DNA from: Nostoc mirabile CHAB5784
Lineage (GTDB): Bacteria > Cyanobacteriota > Cyanobacteriia > Cyanobacteriales > Nostocaceae
Assembly: GCF_020829645.1 (NCBI RefSeq)
Contig: NZ_JAIVFS010000036.1
Coordinates: forward strand, 1-64,000
DNA: 64,000 bases
Reading direction: 5' to 3'
Notes under the pieces: generated by a model
Database searches by the model: none
What the model was told of the DNA's origin: nothing
Seen by the model: the letters and a program-made list of their open reading frames with translations, nothing else
Part shown: positions 42,533-52,290 of the stretch, in pieces
Layout: the number at the start of each line of letters is the position of its first letter
Position numbering within the stretch: the first letter of the stretch is position 1
Made by a program: the position numbers and the translations under genes

Positions 42533-43297
42533 ATGATGGTTCTCCAAAATTCTCTGAACATATCTACACGTCTTGAAGATGTCTCGCGCGAACTATGGCA
42601 ATTTCTTGGTTCCTATGAATCTTGCATAAATGATCCAGCCAAGTGCAAGCATATACACCAGAAGCTCTCACACTTCAACCAGAATCATTCAGACAACTCA
42701 GACCATATCTATGATGTTATCCAAGGCTTATCAAAAGGATTTTATCTGATTAAATCTGGCTTAGAATGGCAGGAGCCGGCTGTTGGCCATAGCTTAGTTG
42801 ACAAACCCAATGATACACATAAAGCACGTGGTATTCAGTGGCGACTTGTGATGACCTGGGGTGGATTTGAAACAATTACAAAAACATTGCTATTGAAAAA
42901 AGGTGATGGAGGTCTAAAGACAGAAAATATTAAAGATTTCACGGTTAAATGTGATTTACCAAACAATTATAATCCATTAAATCCACCCGATTCAACAAGA
43001 GTCAATCTTGAGAGATGGCTTAATAAAAATCCATCAATTAAAGGAAAGAGCGCACTTGCAGATTTTCTCAGTCTTGGAAATGGAGATCAAGAAATCATCG
43101 AAAATTGGATAGTGAAATCTCAACCTGTTTCTAACTGGGTTGAAGCTGTAAGACTCGCAAAAGCACTGCGGAATGCAACGGCTCATGGCGCTCTTTCAGC
43201 AAGTAAAGTTAAAGAATGGGGACTCCAAAAGCCGCTTCTAACTTTATCAGATAACCTGGCAGAAATTGTTGTGGCTGGAATGCAAAAGCTAATATAG
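42533..43297 (+). CDS. Hypothetical protein with an HEPN-like RNxxxH motif
   Basis: A protein of about 254 residues starting at one of two adjacent ATGs (42533 or 42536); an earlier TTG is less likely. I know no family for the whole. Near the C-terminus a helix reads AVRLAKALRNATAHGALSAS, which fits the R-N-x3-H motif of HEPN ribonucleases, followed by a helix to the end. The middle has HKARGIQWRLVMTWGGFETI, which looks like a first conserved helix. HEPN proteins are often toxins or defence effectors. It lies just upstream of the HicBA remnant. The HEPN call is tentative. Confidence 0.5.
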   Translation: MMVLQNSLNISTRLEDVSRELWQFLGSYESCINDPAKCKHIHQKLSHFNQNHSDNSDHIYDVIQGLSKGFYLIKSGLEWQEPAVGHSLVDKPNDTHKARGIQWRLVMTWGGFETITKTLLLKKGDGGLKTENIKDFTVKCDLPNNYNPLNPPDSTRVNLERWLNKNPSIKGKSALADFLSLGNGDQEIIENWIVKSQPVSNWVEAVRLAKALRNATAHGALSASKVKEWGLQKPLLTLSDNLAEIVVAGMQKLI

Positions 43298-43331
43298 TTA
43301 TAAACTTTAATTGAGGTATTTGGGGTTGGGT

Positions 43332-43553
43332 ATGGAAAACTCTTTTACTGCTGTATATGAACAGTTAGATGATTGGTATATCGGCTACGTTCAAGAGTTA
43401 CCTGGTGCAAATGTCCAAGAGAGAACTCTGGAAGAAGCTAGAGAAAGTCTACGGGAAGCGATAGAGTTAATTCTAATATCAAATCGGGAACTCGCAGAGC
43501 AACAACTCTCCGGTAAAGATGTCCTCCGTGAACAGATTAATGTCAAATTATAG
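43332..43553 (+). CDS. hicB: HicB-type antitoxin
   Basis: A 73-residue protein starting at the ATG at 43332 (MENSFTAVYEQLDDWYIGYV). QELPGANVQERTLEEARESL is the typical HicB fold, a partial RNase H-like domain. There is no added DNA-binding domain. Its stop overlaps the GTG of the hicA frame (taGTG). HicB normally neutralises the HicA mRNA-cutting toxin; since hicA is broken here, it is an orphan. Confidence 0.85.
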   Translation: MENSFTAVYEQLDDWYIGYVQELPGANVQERTLEEARESLREAIELILISNRELAEQQLSGKDVLREQINVKL

Positions 43554-43882
43554 TGAAAAGACGTGAATTGATTCGCCATTTGGAAAAGAACGGCTGTTTG
43601 TTTCTTCGAGAGGGTGGAAGGCATACCAATACAGTTCGGTTAACGTGTTTATTCGTCGAAAATCCCCCCAACCCCCCTTAAGAAGGGGGGCTTTTCATTC
43701 TTATTACCCCCTTTTTAAGGGGGTCGCCACAGGCGGGGGGATCTTATCCGAACCGTATTGGAAGGCATACGATTTATTACAATCCATCAAACAACAGAAC
43801 CTCGGCAGTTCCAAGACATGCTGAGATTATTGATATTCTAGCTATTAAGATTTGCAAAGATTTGGATATTTCCCCACCCTAG
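43553..43882 (+). pseudogene. hicA: hicA toxin gene interrupted by a MITE
   Basis: The first part, from GTG, reads MKRRELIRHLEKNGCLFLRE and GGRHT; after the MITE the frame resumes GRHTIYYNPSNNRTSAVPRH, then AEIIDILAIKICKDLDIS. G-x-RH with the His is the active site of HicA, a double-stranded-RNA-binding-fold ribonuclease. A 134-bp element with a 10-bp duplication (144 bp in all) lies just at the active-site His. Translation through the element meets a stop after about 20 codons. Removing one target copy and the element restores a full-length protein. Confidence 0.9.
43617..43770. mobile_element. MITE family A, 134 bp, with 10-bp target duplication, in hicA
   Basis: The element spans 43627-43760, begins CAATACAGTTCGGTTAACG, and ends with the reverse of CAATACGGTTCGGATAAG. 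GAAGGCATAC flanks it on both sides (43617-43626, 43761-43770). Its interior hairpin (CCCCCCAACCCCCCTTA and GGGGGTCGCC) is nearly identical to that of 52343-52477. Confidence 0.9.
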
Positions 43883-43983
43883 TGTTGTAGTGGTATGGCA
43901 CAGCTAAAATAGTGCAATAGAAAAATTGAGTTATGTTTTTAAAATACCAATTGCCTTATTGCACTAGATGTGCCCTCCTATTC

Positions 43984-44667
43984 TTATTTCTTCAACTGCT
44001 GCACAAACGCATTATGTTCCGGTGACTTCAACCCTGCTTGCACAACCTCCAACACTCGCACCATCTGATTCTTTAACAGCGCCTCCACCGCTAACCACAA
44101 ACCCGGAAACACCTGAGAGCGAATAATTCCATCTGCACCGGGAGATAGCAATTGATAGTCGCCATCAATTAGGCAAAACCATTCAATTTGATTCTCGTAA
44201 GATTGCCAGATTACGTACTCCAATACCCCATTACGGCGATAAACCTGCTTTTTGCTGCCTCTATCAATAGCGGCACTACTCGCTGCAATTTCAACAATCA
44301 ATTCGGGAGATCCTTCAATGTAACCGTCGCTGCTTAAACGGGTTTGTCCGCCTGCGTCTGGTTCAATAAACAGCACTACATCTGGCTGGGGTTCATTGTC
44401 TAAATCTAGTCTGACGGTTGGTTCAACGCTTAAATCAACGCCAGGAGTTAATGATTGGTAGACTCCTAACCAAGTTATCACCCGACTGTGGGGTTTGCCA
44501 TGCTGCTCATGTCTTACAGGAGATGCGATGTAAACGATTCCTTCAATCAGTTCTGCTTTCTTGATATGGGGTGCAGCCGCATAACGCCGTTCAAATTCAG
44601 GGCGAGTTAGGCGATCGCCACTTTCAAGCGGAGGCAGATGTCTCTGGGCTGAGTACTCTCTAACCAT
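43984..44667 (-). CDS. Uma2 family protein (DUF820, restriction-endonuclease fold)
   Basis: A 227-residue protein starting at the ATG at 44665-44667 (MVREYSAQRHLPPLESGDRL). It has the family core: KAELIEGIVYIASPV, EPQPDVVLFIEP, SPELIVEIAASSAAIDRGSK and YRRNGVLEYVIW. The D-(x)n-E-x-A/K pattern is the PD-(D/E)xK nuclease core. These proteins are very numerous in cyanobacteria; their role is unknown. It stands alone. Confidence 0.85.
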   Translation of the reverse strand: MVREYSAQRHLPPLESGDRLTRPEFERRYAAAPHIKKAELIEGIVYIASPVRHEQHGKPHSRVITWLGVYQSLTPGVDLSVEPTVRLDLDNEPQPDVVLFIEPDAGGQTRLSSDGYIEGSPELIVEIAASSAAIDRGSKKQVYRRNGVLEYVIWQSYENQIEWFCLIDGDYQLLSPGADGIIRSQVFPGLWLAVEALLKNQMVRVLEVVQAGLKSPEHNAFVQQLKK

Positions 44668-45092
44668 TTGCCAATCCTTGGAGGTGCAGGATACTTTTGA
44701 CTTTAGCAAACCTTCAGTTCTCAGTTAGGATTTCTTGATTTGCTGCTTCCCTCAAATTCCAAAAATCATAAAACGTAATCTTAATTCTCATCGTGTGTTC
44801 TACCGTGCGATCGCTTACTCGCCCAAGTTAGGCATCGCCGACAATTGATGCTGCATAACAGAGTTCAACTAGCTATGATTAGCTAAGTGGTATGCCAGAT
44901 ACATCGACGGCAATACCATTTAGTTAGCAGTCTTTATCAACTGCTTACACTCGCACCCATATAAAATTAGTTTGATCCACTTTCTATTCCCTACTCTCTA
45001 TTTTGATCCGCATTACCTAAAAGTTATCTCACTAGGTACGGGCTGCAAAAAATACAAAAAATTCCTCAAGAATCAAGATTAAGGATAAGGCT
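44668..45092. other. Gene-free stretch before the poly-HAMP kinase
   Basis: About 425 bp between divergent genes. I see only a few GCGATCGC sites and AT-rich sequence, with no repeat, gene remnant or sure promoter. Confidence 0.4.
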
Positions 45093-48000
45093 ATGGCAAC
45101 CGAACAGTTAACTAGAGACAGCGATAATCTAGATTTAAATCAGCTACTAAGAACGCTGAATGCTGTTAAACAGGGTGACTTCTCGGCTCGGATGCCTATA
45201 GACCATACTGGTGTAGCTGGGAAGATAGCTGATACGCTTAATGATATTATTGATCAAAATGAGCGGATGGCGGCAGAACTACAACGGATTGGTAACGTTG
45301 TCGGCAAAGAAGGCAAAATTGCCGATCGCGCCTCTCTCGGAGATGTTCGTGGTTCCTGGTCAGATTGTGTTACTTCTGTCAATAGTCTAATTACAGATTT
45401 AGTTCAACCAACAGCTGAAACTACTCGGGTAATTCGGTCAGTCGCTAATGGTGACTTATCGCAAACGATCGCAACAGAAATTGATGGCAGACCCCTCCAA
45501 GGTGAGTTTCTCCAAACTGCTAATATCGTCAACACGATGGTGGATCGGCTTGGTTCCTTTGCATCGGAAGTAACAAGAGTTGCCCGTGAGGTGGGAACCG
45601 AAGGTAAGTTGGGCGTTCAAGCCGAAGTGCAAGGTGTTGCTGGCACTTGGAAGGATTTGACTGATAACGTTAACTTGATGGCGGGTAATCTCACCGGACA
45701 AGTTCGCAACATTGCCGAAGTTGCCACTGCGATCGCTAACGGTGACTTATCCAAAAAAATTACTGTCGATGTCAAAGGCGAAATTCTGGAGTTGAAAAAC
45801 ACCGTCAACACGATGGTGGATCAGCTTAATTCTTTTGCATCGGAAGTAACGCGAGTTGCGCGTGAGGTGGGAACTGAAGGGAAGTTGGGCGTACAAGCAG
45901 AAGTTAAAGGAGTGGCAGGTACTTGGAAAGATTTAACCGACAACGTTAATTTGATGGCAGGGAATTTGACAGCCCAAGTCCGTAACATTGCGGAAGTAAC
46001 AACGGCGGTAGCGAATGGCGACTTATCGAAAAAAATCACTGTGGATGTCAAAGGCGAAATTTTAGAGTTGAAAAACACCGTCAACATCATGGTGGATCAA
46101 CTTAATTCCTTTGCATCGGAAGTAACAAGAGTTGCGCGTGAGGTGGGTGCTGAAGGAAAATTAGGTGGTCAAGCAGAAGTTCGCGGGGTAGCGGGTACGT
46201 GGAAAGACCTTACCGACAGCGTAAACTTTATGGCGGGAAGCTTGACGGCACAAGTGCGGAATATTGCGGAAGTGACAACGGCGGTTGCAAATGGCGATTT
46301 ATCCAAGAAAATCACTGTTGATGTAAAAGGTGAAATTCTGGAGTTAAAAAACACCATCAACACAATGGTGGATCAGCTTAATTCCTTTGCATCGGAAGTC
46401 ACAAGAGTTGCGCGGGAGGTGGGAACTGAAGGTAAGTTAGGCGTACAAGCAGAAGTCCGGGGAGTAGCGGGGACTTGGAAAGATTTAACTGATAACGTTA
46501 ACTTAATGGCGGGTAATCTCACCGGACAGGTGCGAAATATTGCCGAAGTTGCGACTGCGATCGCAAATGGTGATCTATCTAAAAAAATCACCGTCGATGT
46601 CAGAGGTGAAATTTTTGAACTCAAGAATACCATCAATATAATGGTGGATCAACTCAGTTCCTTTGCAAGTGAAGTTACAAGGGTTGCTCGTGAAGTGGGC
46701 AGTGAAGGTAAACTGGGTGTGCAAGCCGATGTGCGCGGCGTGGCTGGCACTTGGAAAGATTTAACCGATAGCGTAAACTTCATGGCAGGAAGTTTAACGG
46801 CACAGGTGCGGAATATTGCCGAAGTGACTACGGCGGTTGCAACAGGCGACTTATCCAAGAAAATCACCGTCGATGTCAAAGGTGAAATTCTGGAACTCAA
46901 AAACACCATTAACACAATGGTGGATCAACTCAATTCCTTTGCTAGTGAAGTGACGCGGGTTGCCCGTGAGGTGGGAAGTGAAGGGAAGTTGGGTGTGCAA
47001 GCAGAAGTGCGCGGCGTGGCTGGCACTTGGAAAGACTTAACCGACAGCGTGAACTTCATGGCGGGAAGCTTAACGGCGCAGGTGCGGAATATTGCCGAAG
47101 TAACTACGGCGGTTGCAACAGGCGACTTATCTAAGAAAATTACCGTTGATGTCAAAGGTGAAATTCTGGAGTTGAAAAATACCATCAATACAATGGTGGA
47201 TCAACTCAGTTCCTTTGCAAGTGAAGTGACGCGAGTTGCGCGTGAGGTGGGAACTGAAGGTAAATTGGGTGTACAAGCAGAAGTGAAAGACGTTGCTGGG
47301 ACTTGGAAAGATTTAACTGACAGCGTGAACTTCATGGCGGGAAGCTTGACGGCACAGGTGCGGAACATTGCCGAAGTGACAACTGCGATCGCCAATGGTG
47401 ACTTATCCAAAAAAATTACTGTTGCTGTCAAAGGCGAAATTCTGGAACTCAAGAATACCATCAATATAATGGTGGATCAACTTAATTCATTTGCAAGTGA
47501 AGTAACGCGGGTGGCGCGGGAAGTGGGAAGCGAAGGGAAACTAGGCGTACAAGCAGATGTGCGCGGCGTAGCTGGCACTTGGAAAGACTTAACCGACAGC
47601 GTGAACTTCATGGCGGGAAGTTTAACGGCACAGGTGCGGAATATTGCCGCAGTCACCACCGCCGTAGCTAATGGCGACTTATCTAAGAAAATCTCCGTTG
47701 ATGTCAAAGGTGAAATTTTAGAGTTGAAAAACACCGTTAACACAATGGTGGATCAACTCAATTCCTTTGCATCGGAAGTAACGCGAGTTGCCCGTGAGGT
47801 GGGAACTGAAGGGAAGCTGGGTGTACAAGCAGAAGTTAAAGGTGTAGCCGGAACTTGGAAAGATTTAACTGACAGTGTAAACTTCATGGCGGGAAGTTTA
47901 ACAGCACAGGTGCGAAACATTGCCGAAGTTACCACAGCCGTCGCAAATGGCGACTTATCCAAGAAAATCACCGTCGATGTGAAAGGTGAAATTCAGGAAC

Positions 48001-51000
48001 TTAAAAACACCATTAATACAATGGTGGATCAGCTAAATTCTTTTGCATCAGAAGTTACAAGAGTTGCCCGTGAAGTGGGAACGGAAGGTAAACTTGGTGT
48101 ACAAGCTTACGTCAGAGGAGTTGCTGGGACTTGGAAAGATTTAACAGATAACGTTAACTCAATGGCGGGGAACCTCACCGGACAAGTTCGCAACATCGCG
48201 GAAGTGACAAAAGCGGTAGCGAATGGCGACCTTTCTAAGAAAATTACCGTCGATGCCAGAGGCGAAATTTTAGACTTGAAGAACACCACCAACACAATGG
48301 TGGATCAACTCAGTTCCTTTGCATCAGAAGTAACGCGGGTGGCGCGGGAAGTGGGAACTGAAGGGAAGTTAGGCGGACAAGCGCAAGTCCAAGGTGTTGC
48401 AGGGACTTGGAAAGATTTAACAGATAACGTTAACTCGATGGCGGGGAACTTAACGGCGCAAGTGCGTGGTATCGCCAGAGTTGTAACGGCGGTTGCTAAC
48501 GGAGACTTGAAACGGAAACTGATGTTAGATGCTAAGGGAGAAATTGAAACCTTGGCAGAGACAATCAACGAGATGATTGATACTCTAGCGACATTTGCCA
48601 ATCAGGTAACTACAGTAGCGCGGGAAGTGGGAATCGAAGGGAAGTTGGGCGGACAAGCTAGAGTCCCTGGCGCGGCTGGAACTTGGAAAGATTTGACAGA
48701 TAATGTAAATGAACTTGCTGCTACACTGACAACTCAGTTAAGAGCGATCGCAGAAGTTGCCACAGCTGTAACTAAAGGTGATTTAACTCGTTCAATTGCT
48801 GTCGAAGCACTAGGGGAAGTAGCGATACTCAAAGACAACATCAACCAGATGATTGCTAATCTGCGGGAGACAACGCAGAAAAACACCGAACAAGATTGGT
48901 TGAAAACTAACCTAGCCAAGTTTACCCGAATGCTCCAAGGGCAGCGAGACTTAGAAACCGTATCTAAACTAATTCTCTCAGAACTAGCACCCTTGGTAGG
49001 AGCGCAACACGGTGTATTCTTCCTGATGGAGTCTGGGGAAAATATACCATATTTGAAATTAATTAGTAGCTACGCTTACCGCGAACGCAGACATTTGGCT
49101 AACCGTTTCTACTTGGGTGAAGGTTTGGTGGGACAATGCGCTTTAGAAAAAGAGCGAATACTGTTAACCGACGTACCAAGTGATTATGTCAGAATTGCCT
49201 CTGGTTTAGGAGAAGCAACTCCACTTAATGCCGTGGTGTTACCTGTACTTTTTGAAGGCCAGGTGACAGCAGTCATAGAATTAGCTTCATTCCGTCGGTT
49301 TAGCGAAATTCATCTGACCTTCTTCGACCAACTTACCGAAAGTATAGCGATCGTCCTCAACACGATCGCAGCATCCATGCGAACTGAAGAATTACTCAAG
49401 CAGTCGCAATCTTTGGCTGAAGAACTCCAAACCCAGCAAGATGAACTCCGGGAAACCAACAAGCGTTTAGAACAACAAGCCCAATCACTCAAAACCTCGG
49501 AAGATTTACTCAAAGGACAACAAGAGGAGTTGCAACAAACCAACGCTGAGTTAGAAGAAAAAGCAGAGTTGTTGGCGATGCAAAAGCAAGAAGTCGAGCG
49601 CAAAAATCGAGAAATTGAACAAGCAAGACTCTCTTTAGAAGATAAGGCTGAACAACTCGCCCTTTCTTCAAAATACAAATCAGAGTTTCTCGCCAACATG
49701 TCCCATGAACTGCGGACACCGCTAAACAGCTTGTTGATTTTAGCGAAGTTGTTGTCAGATAACATTGATCACAACCTCAGTGCCAAGCAAGTCGAATACA
49801 GCCAAACAATTTACTCAGCAGGTAATGATTTGTTGGCGTTAATCAATGACATTCTGGATCTCGCCAAAATTGAATCTGGAACTATGTCGATTGACATGAC
49901 CCAAATGCCATTGACAGAATTGGGCGAACAGATTGAGCGCACCTTCCGACAAATCGCTCAAAGCAAAGGACTTGCTTTCACAATTGAATTGACTCCCGAA
50001 TTGCCCACAACCATCTATACAGATGTCAAACGCTTACAACAAGTGTTAAAAAATCTCCTCTCCAATGCTTTTAAATTTACAGAAAAAGGGGAAGTACGCT
50101 TACAGATTGCGGTGGCGAAGCAAGGGTGGAGCAACGACCAAGTAACTTTAAATCGCGCCCAAAATGTCATCGCCTTCTCAGTCAGCGATACAGGTATTGG
50201 CATTGCGCCCGACAAGCAGAAAGTGATTTTCGAGGCATTTCAGCAAGCCGATGGCTCTACCAGTCGCAGATACGGCGGTACTGGATTGGGCTTATCAATT
50301 AGCCGCGAAATCGCCCGTCTCTTTGGCGGCGAAATTAAACTAATCAGTCAACCCGGTCAAGGTAGCACCTTTACATTCTACTTCCCACAATTGAGTCCAG
50401 AGTCACGAGTTCCGAGTCCTGAGTCTACATTAAAACCATTCAGTACAGACGCGATTAATCGTGTCTCTACCCATTACCCACTCCTAAATGACGATCGCAC
50501 TACTATTGAAAGAGGCGATCGCGTGTTACTAATTGTTGAGGATGACGTTAATTTTGCGCGTATCCTGCTAGATATGGCTCAACAGCACGGATTCAAGGTG
50601 ATCACTGCTCAAACAGGCAGTACAGGTTTGATGCTAGCGCAGCAATTCCTGCCTTCAGCCATTTTGCTAGATATCAGGTTGCCAGAAATGGATGGTTGGA
50701 CTGTATTAGATCGTCTGAAGCATGACCCAAATACGCGTCACATTCCTGTACATATCATGAGCGTTGAGGAAGGGAGACAGCGCGGTTTGCAACTAGGAGC
50801 GATCGCATATCTGCAAAAGCCCTTAACCAGCGAGACAATATCCGAGGCGTTGGCCAAAATTAAAGGTTTTGTTGAGCGCCAGGTGAAAAATTTGTTAGTA
50901 GTCGAAGACGACGACACTCAACGGCTGAGTATTGTTGAGTTGATTGGCAACAGCGATGTTTCTACCACTGCTGTGGACACTGGTGCAGCAGCTTTAGAAG

Positions 51001-51689
51001 CTATTCGCTCACAGCATTTTGATTGCCTCGTTCTCGATTTAGGGCTACCCGACATGACCGGGTTTGAACTGATCGAGCAGATAAAGCTTCTACCTCACGG
51101 CAAAACTTTACCAATCATTGTCTACACAGGTAGAGAAATTAGCAAAGCTCAAGAAACGGAACTCAGACGAATTGCCGAAACAATCATCATTAAAGATGTG
51201 CGATCGCCCGAACGTCTCCTCGATGAAACAGCATTATTTTTACACCGAGTCCAAGCAAATTTACCAGCACCCAAGCGACAAATACTTGAACAACTGCATT
51301 CCATAGACTACTTACTCGCTGGCAAAAAAGCGCTAATTGTAGACGACGATATGCGTAATATCTTTGCGCTGACAAGTATGCTGGAGCGTTATCAAATACA
51401 GGTTTTATATGCTGAAAACGGCAGCGAGGGAATTACCTTGTTGGAAACTACACCAGATGTTGATGTCGTTTTAATGGACGTAATGATGCCAGAAATGGAT
51501 GGTTACGAAACAACACGCTTAATCCGCCAAAACGAGCAATTTAAATCTTTGCCGATTATTGCCCTGACCGCTAAAGCCATGCAAGGCGATCGTGAGAAGT
51601 GTATTGAAGCAGGCGCATCAGACTACATTACCAAACCCGTAGATACTGAACAACTGCTTTCACTATTGCGCGTTTGGCTATACCGTTAA
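45093..51689 (+). CDS. Giant poly-HAMP hybrid histidine kinase with three receivers
   Basis: A 2198-residue soluble protein. Residues about 15-1265 are some 14 HAMP-type units of 92 residues; each reads roughly NGDLSKKITVDVKGEI, LKNTVNTMVDQLNSFASEVT, RVAREVGTEGKLG and GTWKDLTDNVN. A GAF domain (about 1268-1420), a coiled coil (1430-1520), HisKA with FLANMSHELRTPLNS (about 1538), and an HATPase with GTGLGLSISRE follow, then three receivers (about 1810-1925, 1931-2045, 2080-2196) with LDIRLPEMDG, LDLGLPDMTG and MDVMMPEMDG. It resembles the multi-HAMP kinases typified by fungal osmosensors of group III. The signal is unknown. The linker before receiver 1 is made of dispersed repeats. Confidence 0.9.
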   Translation: MATEQLTRDSDNLDLNQLLRTLNAVKQGDFSARMPIDHTGVAGKIADTLNDIIDQNERMAAELQRIGNVVGKEGKIADRASLGDVRGSWSDCVTSVNSLITDLVQPTAETTRVIRSVANGDLSQTIATEIDGRPLQGEFLQTANIVNTMVDRLGSFASEVTRVAREVGTEGKLGVQAEVQGVAGTWKDLTDNVNLMAGNLTGQVRNIAEVATAIANGDLSKKITVDVKGEILELKNTVNTMVDQLNSFASEVTRVAREVGTEGKLGVQAEVKGVAGTWKDLTDNVNLMAGNLTAQVRNIAEVTTAVANGDLSKKITVDVKGEILELKNTVNIMVDQLNSFASEVTRVAREVGAEGKLGGQAEVRGVAGTWKDLTDSVNFMAGSLTAQVRNIAEVTTAVANGDLSKKITVDVKGEILELKNTINTMVDQLNSFASEVTRVAREVGTEGKLGVQAEVRGVAGTWKDLTDNVNLMAGNLTGQVRNIAEVATAIANGDLSKKITVDVRGEIFELKNTINIMVDQLSSFASEVTRVAREVGSEGKLGVQADVRGVAGTWKDLTDSVNFMAGSLTAQVRNIAEVTTAVATGDLSKKITVDVKGEILELKNTINTMVDQLNSFASEVTRVAREVGSEGKLGVQAEVRGVAGTWKDLTDSVNFMAGSLTAQVRNIAEVTTAVATGDLSKKITVDVKGEILELKNTINTMVDQLSSFASEVTRVAREVGTEGKLGVQAEVKDVAGTWKDLTDSVNFMAGSLTAQVRNIAEVTTAIANGDLSKKITVAVKGEILELKNTINIMVDQLNSFASEVTRVAREVGSEGKLGVQADVRGVAGTWKDLTDSVNFMAGSLTAQVRNIAAVTTAVANGDLSKKISVDVKGEILELKNTVNTMVDQLNSFASEVTRVAREVGTEGKLGVQAEVKGVAGTWKDLTDSVNFMAGSLTAQVRNIAEVTTAVANGDLSKKITVDVKGEIQELKNTINTMVDQLNSFASEVTRVAREVGTEGKLGVQAYVRGVAGTWKDLTDNVNSMAGNLTGQVRNIAEVTKAVANGDLSKKITVDARGEILDLKNTTNTMVDQLSSFASEVTRVAREVGTEGKLGGQAQVQGVAGTWKDLTDNVNSMAGNLTAQVRGIARVVTAVANGDLKRKLMLDAKGEIETLAETINEMIDTLATFANQVTTVAREVGIEGKLGGQARVPGAAGTWKDLTDNVNELAATLTTQLRAIAEVATAVTKGDLTRSIAVEALGEVAILKDNINQMIANLRETTQKNTEQDWLKTNLAKFTRMLQGQRDLETVSKLILSELAPLVGAQHGVFFLMESGENIPYLKLISSYAYRERRHLANRFYLGEGLVGQCALEKERILLTDVPSDYVRIASGLGEATPLNAVVLPVLFEGQVTAVIELASFRRFSEIHLTFFDQLTESIAIVLNTIAASMRTEELLKQSQSLAEELQTQQDELRETNKRLEQQAQSLKTSEDLLKGQQEELQQTNAELEEKAELLAMQKQEVERKNREIEQARLSLEDKAEQLALSSKYKSEFLANMSHELRTPLNSLLILAKLLSDNIDHNLSAKQVEYSQTIYSAGNDLLALINDILDLAKIESGTMSIDMTQMPLTELGEQIERTFRQIAQSKGLAFTIELTPELPTTIYTDVKRLQQVLKNLLSNAFKFTEKGEVRLQIAVAKQGWSNDQVTLNRAQNVIAFSVSDTGIGIAPDKQKVIFEAFQQADGSTSRRYGGTGLGLSISREIARLFGGEIKLISQPGQGSTFTFYFPQLSPESRVPSPESTLKPFSTDAINRVSTHYPLLNDDRTTIERGDRVLLIVEDDVNFARILLDMAQQHGFKVITAQTGSTGLMLAQQFLPSAILLDIRLPEMDGWTVLDRLKHDPNTRHIPVHIMSVEEGRQRGLQLGAIAYLQKPLTSETISEALAKIKGFVERQVKNLLVVEDDDTQRLSIVELIGNSDVSTTAVDTGAAALEAIRSQHFDCLVLDLGLPDMTGFELIEQIKLLPHGKTLPIIVYTGREISKAQETELRRIAETIIIKDVRSPERLLDETALFLHRVQANLPAPKRQILEQLHSIDYLLAGKKALIVDDDMRNIFALTSMLERYQIQVLYAENGSEGITLLETTPDVDVVLMDVMMPEMDGYETTRLIRQNEQFKSLPIIALTAKAMQGDREKCIEAGASDYITKPVDTEQLLSLLRVWLYR
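45540..48480 (+). repeat. 276-bp tandem coding repeat (HAMP units)
   Basis: About ten consecutive 276-bp units are very similar at DNA level, each with TGGTGGATCARCT near its end. The first unit and the last two are more diverged. The similarity suggests recent expansion or gene conversion. Reverse-strand open frames across each unit are shadows. Confidence 0.85.
50394..50476 (+). repeat. Repeat-derived linker inside the kinase gene
   Basis: A GAGTCC/GAGTT heptamer run (CCAGAGTCACGAGTTCCGAG) is followed by ACAGACGCGATTAATCGTGT, the same palindrome as in ChlH insert 1. In frame it encodes SPESRVPSPEST and FSTDAINRVSTHY between the ATPase domain and the first receiver. Confidence 0.7.
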
Positions 51690-51693
51690 AATA

Positions 51694-51776
51694 ATTCGTA
51701 ATTCGTAATTCGTAATTCGTAATTCGTAATACTTCGGCTACGCTCAGTACAAGTTCGTAATTCGTAATTCAGTTTT
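51694..51776. repeat. CGTAATT heptamer repeat with a dispersed insert
   Basis: Direct copies of CGTAATT, interrupted by ACTTCGGCTACGCTCAGTAC, a common Nostoc dispersed repeat, and resuming. The first arm directly follows the kinase stop. Reverse copies lie at about 51966-52003. Confidence 0.85.
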
Positions 51777-51870
51777 GCAACGGTGATTTAGACCCCGCCA
51801 CAAAACTTGCTACTTTTTGAAGCAGGGGACTTAAACCCACAGAATTGGTTAACCAAAGAGAAAAGCGATT

Positions 51871-52258
51871 ATGAAACACCTTGAGGGTAAAGTGGCGTTG
51901 GTAATACCATTTCACGAAAACAATGAAACAGATACAAACCCTAAAACGCAGACTAAGTAAGACTTTCTTAATTACGAATTACGAACTACGAATTACGAAT
52001 TGGTGTAGCCACATCGCTGCACTTGCTGGTGAGCCAAATGTCATGCGCCGTACAGGACGTGTACAGATTGTTGCCGAACTAGCCAAGCAATATGGAATTG
52101 TAGATGAAAATGGCGATTGCCCCGCGTCGCTACGTTCTCTGCGTTTTGTGCTGCCGGCTGCATTACCTGTACTGAGAAAGTACTCATGGCTCATACCCGA
52201 TATTAAAGTGCCGTGGTCACTACTGCTACTGGGGGCACTTGGTTCGCCTAAAATTTAA
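51871..52258 (+). pseudogene. Short-chain dehydrogenase gene with its centre deleted
   Basis: An ATG at 51871 starts MKHLEGKVALV, the usual start of an SDR just before the NAD-binding glycine motif. It breaks at about 51904. At about 52005 the frame resumes in HIAALAGEPNVMRRTGRVQI and ends with LAKQYGIVDENG and a tail to 52258, which matches the C-terminus of cyanobacterial SDRs. The Tyr-x3-Lys centre and cofactor loop are gone. The join contains ACGAATTACGAAC heptamers, so repeat-mediated deletion is likely. Confidence 0.7.
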
Positions 52259-52290
52259 TGAGCATAGGACATCGGGCATAGGGCAGGGAT

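Noticed and set aside
45456..48919. Regular 60-90-codon open frames on the minus strand every 276 bp
   Set aside because: Shadows of the HAMP repeat units.
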